Positions 25,302-34,180 of a stretch of DNA of 48,248 nucleotides are shown one piece after another; positions within the stretch are counted from its first letter, which is position 1, and each line of letters begins with the position of its first letter. The DNA comes from Rhodospirillales bacterium (GTDB taxonomy: Bacteria; Pseudomonadota; Alphaproteobacteria; Rhodospirillales; JASLLZ01), in NCBI GenBank assembly GCA_030754885.1, contig JASLZL010000085.1, positions 1-48,248 of the forward strand, read 5' to 3'. The position numbers were made by a program, and so were the translations under genes. The notes under the pieces were generated by a model, which worked only from the letters and a program-made list of their open reading frames with translations, made no database searches and was not told where the DNA came from.

Positions 25302-25551
25302 GAACCCCGTTGCAGCCTAAGCGGCTACAGCAAATGCCTCGTTATCATTGGCATTTGTGAATGTGGCCCGATATCGGTGGTACCATGCCGGGCGAAAATC
25401 ATGCCTTTACCACGCACGTCGATCCTGTTTCGCCCCCTTAATCGACCGGCGTTCGGGCCGGCCGGAAAAACTGGTGGAGGCGCCGGGTACCGCCCCCGGG
25501 TCCGCAACGCTTATTTCACATAACGTTTATCGCCATAGTCGGTTGCCCGAC
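25274..25551 (-). ncRNA. ssrA: tmRNA, circularly permuted two-piece alphaproteobacterial type
   Basis: On the minus strand the acceptor piece comes first: about 25551 to 25472, ending GCGCCTCCACCA with encoded CCA and a T-arm CCGGG-GGCGGTA-CCCGG. A 34-nt intervening loop (25438-25471, itself a hairpin) follows, then the coding piece starts GGGGGCGAAACAGGATCGACG at 25437. The acceptor stem pairs across the two pieces (GGGGGCG with CGCCTCC). The tag reading frame (25352-25317) starts at the resume codon GCC and reads ANDNEAFAVAA then TAG, so with the tRNA-borne alanine the tag is 12 residues. A TATATT (25563-25558) fits the -10 of its promoter. A 7-bp GC hairpin (25301-25274) closes the gene; exact mature ends are estimated. 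Confidence 0.95.
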
Positions 25552-25712
25552 ACCTTCAATATAGGTCTTTCCGGTTGCCAAGGGAAGGGGCGGAGGGATA
25601 GAGGGGGAATAGGAAGACCCGAGTTGCGTAAAAGGATATTTCCCTCCGCGTTCATTCTGCTATGGTCCCGCCGGCCCGGGCGTTGACCGGGGAAATTGGG
25701 GGACGGCGCACC

Positions 25713-27419
25713 ATGAATCTATCGCAAGCCATGGCCGGGATGCTCAAGGCCTATGGGACGGAATACTTCTTTACCCTGACCGGAGGGCCCCAAGAGCCCC
25801 TGATGGAGGCCCAGTTGGGTCAGGGCATCAAGGTCATCTTGGGGCGGACCGAGCGCTCGGCCTTCGCCATGGCCGACGCCTATGCGCGTCTTACCGGCAA
25901 GCCGACCTTCGGCACCGCCCAATACGGCTGCGGCACGGCCATGCTGCCCTTCGCCCTGGTCGATGCCTATTGGGCGCACAGCCCCCTCATCGCCATCAAC
26001 AGCGCCACCGACATCAACACCAAGTTCATGTACGAATACCAGGAACTGGAACAGGTTCCGATGATGGCAAACGTCACCAAGTGGGCGGGCGAACTTCCGG
26101 CGCCTGACCGCATTGCCGACGTGATGCGCACCGCCGTCCGCGCCGCCGTCTCTGGCAGCCCGGGACCGACGTATCTGTCCATCCCCATGAACTGGTACAC
26201 AGCCGAGTTATCGGAGGCGGTTGAGATTTACGCCGAGCCCGCCTTCACCGCCGTCGCCGCCCAACGCAGCGCGCCGGTGGCGGGCGATATCGAAAGCGCC
26301 GTCGCGGCCTTGGCCAAGGCGTCGCGCCCCGCCATCCTGGCCGGTGGCGGTGTGCTGATGTCGAGCGCCTGGGACGAATTGACGGCCCTGGCCGAGGCCT
26401 TGGACGTGCCGGTGGTCACCTCGATCTCGGGCAAGGGGGCGATTGCGGAAACCCATCCCCTGTCGGTCGGCGTTTGCGGGCGTTATTCGCGCAAGATCGC
26501 CAACGATACCATGGAGGAATGCGACGTTTTGGTCGTCGTCGGCTCGCGTCTTGGCGCCATGGGCACCGACACCTTCAAGGTACCGAAGCCCGAGACCACC
26601 ATTATCCATATCGACGCCGATGCCATGAACCTGGGCCGCAGCTACCGCGAGGAGGTATCGATTTGCGCCGACGCCAAGGTAGCGCTGGCCATGCTTACCG
26701 ATGCCGTCGGTCAGGCCGGCCTGCCCGGCACACTGTCCGGTTGGGAAGAGTGGACCCGGGGCATTCAGAGCCGGCTCGCCACCTGGCGCGAAAAATGCCG
26801 CGAGCGCGCCGCCGAGGGCATGATCGACGGGCGGCTCAACCCCTTCACCGTACTCGCCGAGCTTAACGACGAGATGCGTCCCGACGACGTGGTGGTTGCC
26901 GACACCGGCTATATGGCCGCCTGGTCGGGCACCATCTTGGAACAAAAGGCTGCGGGACGCGGCAGCCTGCGCGCCGCCGGGTCGTTGGGCTGGGCTTTTC
27001 CCGCCGCCATCGGCGCCAAGCTGGCGGCCGGGGATGATCGCCGCGTCGTCTGTCTGAGCGGCGACGGCGGCATGGGCTATCACCTGGCGGATCTGGAAAC
27101 GGCGCTGAGACTGGGACTTCAGGTGACGACGGTGGTCATGAACAATGCCGCCTTCGGATTTTCCTACGACGTGCAGCGCTATCTGCACACTCAGTCGGAA
27201 CGCCTGCCCGCCGCGACCGAATTCCTCGATCTCGACTTCGCCGCCATCGCCGGCGCCTTCGGCGCCCATGGCGAAACGGTGATCGAGCCCGGCGAACTGG
27301 TCCCCGCCATGCGCCGCGCCGAGGAATCGGGCAAGGCGGCACTGATCAACGTCAAGACCTCGAAGGAAGTAACGCCGCCCGTCGGGCGCTACGCCGCCGC
27401 CGGCGGGCGCGAGATCTAA
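25713..27419 (+). CDS. ThDP-dependent enzyme, acetolactate synthase-like
   Basis: This 568-residue enzyme has the three-domain layout of the pyruvate-oxidase/acetolactate-synthase family. The N-terminal Pyr domain has the cofactor-activating Glu47 in [20 protein letters not shown] central Rossmann-like domain carries [11 protein letters not shown]. The C-terminal PP domain has the ThDP/Mg motif GDG at 450-452 followed by VVMNN about 25 residues later. The closest known activities are acetolactate synthase, sulfoacetaldehyde acetyltransferase, oxalyl-CoA decarboxylase and benzoylformate decarboxylase; the substrate cannot be assigned. No small regulatory subunit gene is adjacent, arguing against the biosynthetic ilvB. 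I start at ATG 25713, 51 nt inside the longest frame. thyX follows after 11 nt. Confidence 0.85.
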   Translation: MNLSQAMAGMLKAYGTEYFFTLTGGPQEPLMEAQLGQGIKVILGRTERSAFAMADAYARLTGKPTFGTAQYGCGTAMLPFALVDAYWAHSPLIAINSATDINTKFMYEYQELEQVPMMANVTKWAGELPAPDRIADVMRTAVRAAVSGSPGPTYLSIPMNWYTAELSEAVEIYAEPAFTAVAAQRSAPVAGDIESAVAALAKASRPAILAGGGVLMSSAWDELTALAEALDVPVVTSISGKGAIAETHPLSVGVCGRYSRKIANDTMEECDVLVVVGSRLGAMGTDTFKVPKPETTIIHIDADAMNLGRSYREEVSICADAKVALAMLTDAVGQAGLPGTLSGWEEWTRGIQSRLATWREKCRERAAEGMIDGRLNPFTVLAELNDEMRPDDVVVADTGYMAAWSGTILEQKAAGRGSLRAAGSLGWAFPAAIGAKLAAGDDRRVVCLSGDGGMGYHLADLETALRLGLQVTTVVMNNAAFGFSYDVQRYLHTQSERLPAATEFLDLDFAAIAGAFGAHGETVIEPGELVPAMRRAEESGKAALINVKTSKEVTPPVGRYAAAGGREI

Positions 27420-27430
27420 GGAAGCCGCCA

Positions 27431-28369
27431 ATGGAACTAAGTGCCGAGCAGAAGGCCGAGATCGAGGCCCAGAGAGCGGATCACCACCAAACCCGGCGCG
27501 CCACCGTCGAAGGCTTGGAGGAAATCCTTTACGAGCCCATACCCGTCCTCGACCACGGCTTCGTCCGCGTTATCGATTACATGGGCGACGACGCTGCGGT
27601 GGTGCAGGCGGCCCGTGTCTCATATGGCAAGGGCACGCGCAAGGCCCGCGACGATGCCGGGCTGCTCAACTACCTTCTGCGTCACCGCCACACAACGCCG
27701 TTTGAGATGTGCGAGATCAAGTACCACGTCAAGCTGCCCGTCTTCGTGGCGCGCCAGTGGATTCGTCATCGTACTGCCAACGTCAACGAGTATTCGGCAC
27801 GCTATTCCATCTTAGATAAGGAATACTACGTCCCGGCGCCCGACCAGTTGGGGACCCAGTCGCGCTCCAACCGCCAGGGCCGCGGTGGGGTCCTGGAAGG
27901 TGAGGAGGCGGAACGCGTGCTGACGCTTCTGCGCGAAGATGCAGAACGCTGCCACGCGCATTACGCCGAGATGCTCAACGAGAACGAAGACGGCAAGGCC
28001 ATCGATCCCGGCCGCCGGGGCTTGGCCCGCGAACTGGCGCGTATGAACCTGACGCTCAATACCTATACCCAGTGGTACTGGAAGATTGATCTTCACAATC
28101 TCATGCACTTCCTTGGTTTGCGCGCCGACCCTCATGCCCAGTACGAAATCCGGGTTTACGCCGAAGCCATGCTGGGGACCCTCAAGCATTGGATGCCCAT
28201 TACGTACGAGGCCTTCGTCAACCACCAACTGGGTGGGGTGCGCCTGTCGTCGGGCGCCCTTGCGGTGGTCAAGCGCCTGATCGTCGGCGAGACCGTTACC
28301 CAAGAGGAAAGCGGGCTTTCCAAGCGCGAGTGGCGGGAGTTGATGGAGACCCTGGGCCGAGAGGGTTAA
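27431..28369 (+). CDS. thyX: Flavin-dependent thymidylate synthase ThyX
   Basis: This 312-residue FAD- and methylenetetrahydrofolate-dependent enzyme methylates dUMP to dTMP. The ThyX signature is complete: [19 protein letters not shown] with RHR at 112-114 and the conserved Ser122. Further family blocks are ARVSYGKGT near 61 and the C-terminal [10 protein letters not shown] region. Length is typical for alphaproteobacterial ThyX. Transcription is shared with the ThDP enzyme upstream (11-nt gap). It converges with mrp, whose stop is 14 nt away. Confidence 0.95.
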   Translation: MELSAEQKAEIEAQRADHHQTRRATVEGLEEILYEPIPVLDHGFVRVIDYMGDDAAVVQAARVSYGKGTRKARDDAGLLNYLLRHRHTTPFEMCEIKYHVKLPVFVARQWIRHRTANVNEYSARYSILDKEYYVPAPDQLGTQSRSNRQGRGGVLEGEEAERVLTLLREDAERCHAHYAEMLNENEDGKAIDPGRRGLARELARMNLTLNTYTQWYWKIDLHNLMHFLGLRADPHAQYEIRVYAEAMLGTLKHWMPITYEAFVNHQLGGVRLSSGALAVVKRLIVGETVTQEESGLSKREWRELMETLGREG

Positions 28370-28383
28370 ATCGACATCCCTGC

Positions 28384-29547
28384 CTATTGGATGACGATCT
28401 TGGGTCCTTCTTCGGCGCCGGCCTCAATTCTTTCCCAGATTTTTTCGGCGATCTTGCGATAGGCCTCCGCGTGGGGGCTGTCGGGTTGATCGATGACGAT
28501 CGGCCGGCCGCTGTCCGAGGTTTCGCGGATCGCAATGTCGAGGGGAATCTCGCCCAGGAAGTCGGTTTCCAGGCGCTCGGCCTCGCGCTTGGCGCCGCCA
28601 TGAGAGAATATCTCGGAACGCTCGCCGCATTTGGGACATACGTAGTAGCTCATGTTCTCGATCAGGCCGAACACCGGCACGTCCACCTTGCGGAACATGT
28701 TGAGACCCTTGCGGGCATCGGCCAGCGCGATGTCCTGGGGCGTGGACACGATGACGGCGCCGGCCAGCGGCACCCGTTGCGACATCGTCAGTTGGGCGTC
28801 GCCGGTGCCCGGCGGCATATCGACGACGAGCACGTCGAGCTCTCCCCACGCCACGTCGCGCATCATTTGTTCAAGGGCCGACATGACCATCGGTCCGCGC
28901 CAGACGACCGGGGTTTCCTCGTCAACCAAGAAGCCCATGGACATGCACTTGACGCCGTGGTTCTCCATCGGGTCCAGTTTGGTGCCGTCCGACGAGCCGG
29001 GGCGGCCGGGGATGCCCAGCATGCGCGGAATGGAGGGGCCGAAGATGTCGGCGTCCAAGATACCGACTCCGTGCCCGTCCGCCGCCAGGGCGAGGGCCAG
29101 ATTGACCGCCGTCGTCGATTTGCCGACACCGCCCTTGCCCGAGGCGACGGCGATGATGGCTTTGACGCCGGGCATAAGCGGGGCGTCGGCCGGGCGCGGG
29201 GCACCGCCCGGGTGCGGGGCGCCGCCCGGGTGTGGGGCGCCGGGGGGTGGCGCTCCGGCGGGCGCCGGCGGCCGCTCGGCGGTTAGCACCACGGTGGCCG
29301 AGATGACGCCAGGTAGCGCATGAACTGTCTTTTCCGCCGTCTGGCGCAAAGGTTCCAGCGCCGGTCCCCGCTCGGCATCGACTTCAATGGCGAATACCAC
29401 ATGCCCGTCCTTGACCTGAAGGCCCGAGACCATGCCCAAGCTGACGATGTCCTTGCCCCGGTCGGGATCGGAGATGGATTTAAGGGCGTCGAGTATTTCT
29501 TTTTCGCCTAACTGCGCTATGGTTGGATGCTCCGAAAAGATGGCCAT
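28384..29547 (-). CDS. mrp: Mrp/ApbC-type Fe-S cluster carrier ATPase
   Basis: This 387-residue protein has an N-terminal MIP18-like (DUF59) domain (about 12-90, LKSISDPDRGKDIVSLGMV), a Pro/Gly-rich linker with PHPGGA repeats (about 95-125) and a P-loop domain with the deviant Walker A GKGGVGKST at 137-145. The CxxC pair in YVCPKCGERS is the bridging cluster site. Mrp proteins hold and transfer [4Fe-4S] clusters to apoproteins, consistent with Fe-S enzymes such as class I fumarase and GlcF in this genome. I start at ATG 29547. The gene is divergent from hflK. Confidence 0.92.
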   Translation of the reverse strand: MAIFSEHPTIAQLGEKEILDALKSISDPDRGKDIVSLGMVSGLQVKDGHVVFAIEVDAERGPALEPLRQTAEKTVHALPGVISATVVLTAERPPAPAGAPPPGAPHPGGAPHPGGAPRPADAPLMPGVKAIIAVASGKGGVGKSTTAVNLALALAADGHGVGILDADIFGPSIPRMLGIPGRPGSSDGTKLDPMENHGVKCMSMGFLVDEETPVVWRGPMVMSALEQMMRDVAWGELDVLVVDMPPGTGDAQLTMSQRVPLAGAVIVSTPQDIALADARKGLNMFRKVDVPVFGLIENMSYYVCPKCGERSEIFSHGGAKREAERLETDFLGEIPLDIAIRETSDSGRPIVIDQPDSPHAEAYRKIAEKIWERIEAGAEEGPKIVIQ

Positions 29548-29691
29548 TACCGGTGGAACCCGGCGTTGCGTGGACCGCCAAGCTGGCCTATAACTCCAAA
29601 TGGCGGTTTCCAAACATATATGCGATCGGCACGAGATTTCCAGGGACGACTCGCCGGCGCGTAATCGTTGATAAGGTAAGGACTAGCAGAC

Positions 29692-30774
29692 ATGGCATGG
29701 AATCCACAAGGCGGCGGCCAGGGGCCGTGGGGCGGCGGAGGCGGCGGACCACAGCCACCCGACATCGAAGAGATGCTGCGTCGTGGCCAAGACAGCTTCA
29801 AGCGCATGGTGCCCGGCGGCCTGGGCACATCGCGCGGCATCATGTTGGTCGTCGTCGTTGTACTGGCAGTCTGGCTGGCCAGCGGCTTCTACCGGGTGCA
29901 GCCGGAAGAGCAAGGGGTGGAACTGATATTCGGCAAGTGGGTATCGACCACCGGGTCGGGACTGAACTACAACCTGCCGGCCCCCGTCGGCGAGGTCTTC
30001 ACGCCCAAGGTAACCCGCGTCAACGGGACTCAGGTCGGGTTTCGCACCGGCGTCGACCGACAGCGCGGCAACGTCACCAGCGCCGTCCCCCAGGAAAGCC
30101 TGATGCTGACCGGCGACGAGAACATCATCGACGTTCGCTTCGTCACTTTCTGGGTGATCAAAGACGCCGGTAAGTACCTGTTCAACATCCGCAACCCCGA
30201 GACCACGGTCAAGGATGCCTCGGAAGCCGCCATGCGCGAGATCATCGGCAAGACGGGCTTCGAGTATGCCCGGACCAAGGGTCGTGTGAGCGTGGAACAG
30301 GAAGTCGAAAAACTCATCCAGGTTATCTTCGACGACTATGGGGCGGGGATTGAGGTAACCGACGTCCAGCTACAGAAGATCGATCCGCCGGGCAATGTGC
30401 TCGATTCCTTTCGCGACGTGCAGGCGGCGCGGGCCGACAAGGAACGCGCTGTCAACGAGTCCAACGCCTACCGCTTCGAGGTCGTGCAAAGGGCGGAGGG
30501 CACGGCGGCCAAGATCACCAACGAGGCGGAAGGGTACAAGCAGCAAAAGATCGCCGTCGCCACCGGCGAGGCGCAGCGTTTCCTTTCCGTCTTTACGGAG
30601 TACAAGCAGAACAAGAACGTCACCACGCGGCGCATCTACCTTGAGACCATGAAAGAGGTGATGAGCGGGATGGACAAAGTGCTGATCGACAACTCCATGG
30701 GCGGCGGCGGCGTGGTCCCCTATATCAATTTGCAGGAGTTGCAAAAGGGAACCGGGGAAGGAGCGAAGAAATGA
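29692..30774 (+). CDS. hflK: HflK, FtsH-protease modulator
   Basis: This 360-residue SPFH/band-7 protein has a glycine-rich N-terminus (about 7-20), one transmembrane helix at about 48-67 (GIMLVVVVVLAVWLASGFY), then an SPFH domain (RVQPEEQGVELIFGKW) and a C-terminal coiled-coil region rich in Ala/Glu/Lys. With HflC it forms a large periplasmic cage around the FtsH protease in the inner membrane and modulates degradation of membrane proteins. Its TGA overlaps the hflC ATG by 4 nt, so the subunits are translationally coupled. Confidence 0.95.
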   Translation: MAWNPQGGGQGPWGGGGGGPQPPDIEEMLRRGQDSFKRMVPGGLGTSRGIMLVVVVVLAVWLASGFYRVQPEEQGVELIFGKWVSTTGSGLNYNLPAPVGEVFTPKVTRVNGTQVGFRTGVDRQRGNVTSAVPQESLMLTGDENIIDVRFVTFWVIKDAGKYLFNIRNPETTVKDASEAAMREIIGKTGFEYARTKGRVSVEQEVEKLIQVIFDDYGAGIEVTDVQLQKIDPPGNVLDSFRDVQAARADKERAVNESNAYRFEVVQRAEGTAAKITNEAEGYKQQKIAVATGEAQRFLSVFTEYKQNKNVTTRRIYLETMKEVMSGMDKVLIDNSMGGGGVVPYINLQELQKGTGEGAKK

Positions 30775-31661
30775 AAATGCCCCTAGCCGTTATCGGCCTC
30801 ATCGTCGTGATCCTTGGCGTATTGGTCTCGGGCTCCGTCTTCATCGTGCACCAGCAGGACCAAGCCCTGGTTCTGCAATTCGGAGAACCGAGGGCGGTGG
30901 TCAAGGACGCCGGCCTTCATTTCAAGATCCCCTTCGTCCAGAACGTCGTATTTTTCGACAAGCGTATCTTGGATTTCGACGCCAAGGCGGAGGAAGTCCC
31001 GACCCAGGACCAAAAGCAGTTGGTGGTCGACGCCTACGCCCGCTATCGGATCATCGACCCGCTTAAGTTCTTCCAATCGGTGAACAACGAACAGGGCCTG
31101 GAAATCCGTCTCGGCAACGTCATCAACGCCAACCTGCGCGCCGTTTTCGGCGAGGTGAACCTGGCCACGCTGATGACTCCGGAGCGCGCCCGGCTGGTCC
31201 ATAATATCGCCGAGCGGGTCGACAAGCAGGGCGAGGCGTTCGGCATCAACGTCATCGACGTGCGCATCAAGCGGGTCGATCTGCCCGAGGAGAACAGTCA
31301 GGCCATTTACCGGCGCATGCAGACCCAGCGCGAACAGGAAGCCCGCAGGATCCGGGCCGAGGGCCAGAAGGAGGCCAAGCGCATCCGCGCCGACGCCGAC
31401 AAGCAGTCGACGATCATCCAGGCCAACGCCAAGAAGACGAGCGAAATCCTGCGCGGCGAAGGCGAGGCCGGGGCGCAAAATATTTATAACGACGCCTATG
31501 GCCGGGACCGAGAGTTCTTTGACTTTTGGATCTCCATGAACGCTTTGCGCGACGGCTTGGGAGGCGAAAAAACGCGCTTCATCGGGCCGCCGTCGGGAGA
31601 TTTCTTCAAGTTCTTCGGAGACCAGTCAGGGAGCGGGCAACCGCCGAAGACCGACCGTTGA
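30771..31661 (+). CDS. hflC: HflC, FtsH-protease modulator
   Basis: This 296-residue partner of HflK has an N-terminal anchor helix (MPLAVIGLIVVILGVLVSGS), the SPFH start IVHQQDQALVLQFGEPR, and a long charged helix (RREQEARRIRAEGQKEAKRI style) around residues 180-230. The C-terminal FDFWISMNALRDGL block is typical of HflC. Gene order hflK-hflC followed by a DUF2065 gene and a Do-type protease is a conserved alphaproteobacterial arrangement for envelope protein quality control. Confidence 0.95.
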   Translation: MKMPLAVIGLIVVILGVLVSGSVFIVHQQDQALVLQFGEPRAVVKDAGLHFKIPFVQNVVFFDKRILDFDAKAEEVPTQDQKQLVVDAYARYRIIDPLKFFQSVNNEQGLEIRLGNVINANLRAVFGEVNLATLMTPERARLVHNIAERVDKQGEAFGINVIDVRIKRVDLPEENSQAIYRRMQTQREQEARRIRAEGQKEAKRIRADADKQSTIIQANAKKTSEILRGEGEAGAQNIYNDAYGRDREFFDFWISMNALRDGLGGEKTRFIGPPSGDFFKFFGDQSGSGQPPKTDR

Positions 31662-31719
31662 GGGCTAAGAACGGCACCGTCGGGCCGCTTGCCCGGCATA
31701 GGCCACGGGGCGGGGCGGC

Positions 31720-31905
31720 ATGTCCGATCTTATCACCGCGCTGGGCCTAGCCATCGCCATCGAAGGGGTGCTTTACGCGCTCTTTCCCGACGGCATGAAG
31801 AAGATGATGATGCACGCCCTGGCCCAGCCGCCCAATCACTTGCGGGTGGGCGGCTTGGCGGCGGCGGCGGCAGGCGTCGCCATCGTTTGGCTGGTGCGCG
31901 GTTGA
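31720..31905 (+). CDS. DUF2065 small membrane protein
   Basis: This 61-residue protein has two hydrophobic segments: ITALGLAIAIEGVLYALFP and VGGLAAAAAGVAIVWLVRG. They are separated by a Met/Lys-rich loop KKMMMHALAQPPNHLR. This is the DUF2065 (YjeT-like) pattern; function is unknown. The location between hflC and the Do protease gene matches its usual neighbourhood and suggests a role with that module. Confidence 0.85.
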   Translation: MSDLITALGLAIAIEGVLYALFPDGMKKMMMHALAQPPNHLRVGGLAAAAAGVAIVWLVRG

Positions 31906-32003
31906 GCGATCCAACGGCTTGAAATGTGCGCCCGATGGGATTACATCGCTGGCAGGGCGGATTGCGCCTTATTATAGGTTAAAACACGATAAGTGGTGAT
32001 GCC

Positions 32004-33500
32004 ATGCAGACCAATGCTGTGATAGCGACACGCCTTTCGGATGGCGACGAGGTAGACCGAAGCCTATGGACTGGATTTTTAGCGGTGGCGCTCATTCTTG
32101 TAATGGCGTCGGCATCGTTCCCGGCCTGGTCCAAGACGGCGCCGGATAGTTTCGCCGATTTGGCCCAGCGGCTATTACCCGCGGTGGTCAACGTTTCCAC
32201 CACTCAGGCTGCCAAGGAAGGCAGCCGGCCCCAGTTGCCCCAGCTGCCGCCAGGATCGCCCTTCGAAGATTTCTTCAAGGAATTTTTCGAGCGTAATCAG
32301 CCGCAACAGCGCCGCCGGCCGTCGCGTTCGCTCGGTTCGGGCTTCATCATCGATTCGAGCGGCTACGTGGTGACCAACAACCACGTCATTGAGGGCGCCG
32401 ACGAAATCACCGTCATTTTGCAAGACGACACCCGGATCGCAGCAGAGGTCGTGGGACGCGATTCGAAGACCGATCTCGCCGTTCTCAAGATCGAGCCGAC
32501 GACCAAGTTGCCGTCCGTTTCGTTTGGCGATTCGGACGCTTCGCGGGTCGGCGACTGGATCATCGCCATCGGCAATCCCTTTGGCTTGGGCGGGACCGTA
32601 ACCGCCGGCATCATCTCGGCCAGGGGGCGCAATATCAATTCGGGGCCTTACGACGACTTTATCCAGACCGACGCGTCAATTAACCGCGGCAATTCGGGTG
32701 GTCCCATGTTCAATCTGGAGGGTGTGGTTATCGGCGTCAACACGGCCATATTCTCTCCCTCGGGGGGCAGCGTCGGTATTGGCTTCGCCATTCCCAGTAC
32801 GACGGTGCGACTGGTGATCCGCCAGTTGATGGACGGCGGTCAGGTGCGCCGTGGCTGGCTCGGCGTCCATATTCAAACGGTGACCGATGAGCTGGCCGAG
32901 AACTTGGGCCTTGATCATACGCGCGGCGCGCTGGTCGCCAGCGTCATCAAGGATGGCCCGGCGGAGGCGGCGGAGATCAAGGCGGGCGACGTCATCTTGA
33001 CCTTTGACGGCAAGGACATCGGCGAGATGCGCCGGCTGCCCCGAATCGTCGCCGAGACCCCGGTGGACAAGATCGTCGATGCGATTATTTGGCGCGCAAA
33101 GGCGGAGATTAAGTTGAGCGTCACCGTCGGCGAACTCGACGAAAAGGAGCCCCAGGTGGCGTCGCGCAGGCCGGGCGGTGGGAACGGACAAGAGGAATCC
33201 TTCGACGACTTCGGCCTGACGCTTTCGGAGGTATCGCCCGGACTTCGCAAACGCTTCGAGCTCGCGGACGACGCAAAGGGCGTCATCGTGACCGGAGTGG
33301 GTGAGGGCGGTCTTGCGGCGGAGAAGGGAATTCGTCCCGGCGACCTCGTCGTCGAGGTCAACCAAGACGAGGTGAACTCTCTCTCTGCGGTGCATGACAG
33401 TATCGGCAAGGCGCGCCAGGACGGAAAGAAAACTGTCCTCTTCCTTCTCGAGGGACAGGGCGGACTGCGCTTCGTCGCCCTGCGCTTAAAAGAGGGTTGA
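32004..33500 (+). CDS. Do-type periplasmic serine protease (DegP/DegQ family)
   Basis: This 498-residue trypsin-like protease has an N-terminal hydrophobic export segment at about 22-38. The catalytic triad is His127 (TNNHVIEG), Asp157 (KTDLAVLK) and Ser231 (GNSGGP). Two C-terminal PDZ domains follow, one from GWLGVHIQTV and one from VIVTGVGEGGLAAEKGI. It degrades or refolds misfolded envelope proteins. It stands downstream of hflKC and DUF2065. A longer basic N-terminus precedes the membrane segment, and a Gln/Pro-rich loop lies at 75-105 (the LA-loop position). DegP and DegQ cannot be told apart from sequence alone. Confidence 0.92.
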   Translation: MQTNAVIATRLSDGDEVDRSLWTGFLAVALILVMASASFPAWSKTAPDSFADLAQRLLPAVVNVSTTQAAKEGSRPQLPQLPPGSPFEDFFKEFFERNQPQQRRRPSRSLGSGFIIDSSGYVVTNNHVIEGADEITVILQDDTRIAAEVVGRDSKTDLAVLKIEPTTKLPSVSFGDSDASRVGDWIIAIGNPFGLGGTVTAGIISARGRNINSGPYDDFIQTDASINRGNSGGPMFNLEGVVIGVNTAIFSPSGGSVGIGFAIPSTTVRLVIRQLMDGGQVRRGWLGVHIQTVTDELAENLGLDHTRGALVASVIKDGPAEAAEIKAGDVILTFDGKDIGEMRRLPRIVAETPVDKIVDAIIWRAKAEIKLSVTVGELDEKEPQVASRRPGGGNGQEESFDDFGLTLSEVSPGLRKRFELADDAKGVIVTGVGEGGLAAEKGIRPGDLVVEVNQDEVNSLSAVHDSIGKARQDGKKTVLFLLEGQGGLRFVALRLKEG

Positions 33501-33604
33501 TCCCCTTTCATCATTAGGCGGCAGACGCCGTTGGCGCTTGTTCTGGTGTGTGGAAATCCCGCTGCCAAAGGGGTCATCGGAGGGCTGTGGAGGGGCACGG
33601 CTGA

Positions 33605-33633
33605 TTGACAGGCCAAGAGGGCCGGCATACTTT
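33605..33633 (+). promoter_or_regulatory. Sigma-70 type promoter of the small membrane protein gene
   Basis: A perfect TTGACA (33605-33610), 17-nt spacer and TACTTT (33628-33633) lie about 33 nt upstream of the TTG start at 33666. Confidence 0.65.
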
Positions 33634-33665
33634 GCCCGCGGGCTACCGACACATAGGAGCTTTCG

Positions 33666-33968
33666 TTGAGTAAAGTGGACACCGTGAAGAGCAAATGGGA
33701 AGAAAAAAAGCCGATTGCTTTCGCCTTTGCACTTGGCTTGGTATTGGGGCCTTTCATTTCCAACATGATCGGCTGGCAGGTGACCAACGGCTCATTGGAG
33801 CGTAGAGTGCGTGCCGCCGTCGTCGAGCAGCAGGCTTTGTTCTGCGTGGAGCGTGTTCGAGCGGCGGGCCAAGATACGACCGGGTTTGAATACAGCGCGC
33901 TAAAAGACATAGCGAAGGAATGGTCTGTCATGCCGGGCCAGGACTCGGTCGACTACGATGTTACATAA
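33666..33968 (+). CDS. Small single-pass membrane protein of unknown function
   Basis: This 100-residue protein has a charged N-terminus (VKSKWEEKKP), one transmembrane helix at about 17-36 (IAFAFALGLVLGPFISNMIG) and a soluble C-terminal part containing one cysteine (FCVERVRAA). I do not recognise the family. The TTG start is supported by AGGAG 6 nt upstream and by the consensus promoter and downstream terminator, which together make this a compact one-gene transcription unit. Confidence 0.7.
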   Translation: MSKVDTVKSKWEEKKPIAFAFALGLVLGPFISNMIGWQVTNGSLERRVRAAVVEQQALFCVERVRAAGQDTTGFEYSALKDIAKEWSVMPGQDSVDYDVT

Positions 33969-34031
33969 GCATGTTCGGAGAAACTAGGGGTACGGTAAGG
34001 TTTCGTCATCGCGGTTGCGGCTTTGGAAAAG

Positions 34032-34060
34032 GGCGCGGGGTCTAACCCGCGCCTTTGTTT
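34032..34060 (+). terminator. Rho-independent terminator
   Basis: GGCGCGGG / CCCGCGCC with a 6-nt loop is followed by TTTGTTT. It ends the small membrane protein transcript. Confidence 0.85.
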
Positions 34061-34180
34061 GCCAGCGGTTGGCGGGGCTCACGGTTGATCAAATCATTTC
34101 GGCGTCCTAACGGACATCTGCATTGGAAGCAAAGGGACTAGGGAGCCGCGACGGGAATTGGGCGACGGAGAGGAGAAAGC

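Noticed and set aside
28189-29286. Long plus-strand open frame (365 codons)
   Set aside because: It is antisense to mrp and overlaps the end of thyX; composition is His/Arg/Gly-rich as expected for a shadow frame.
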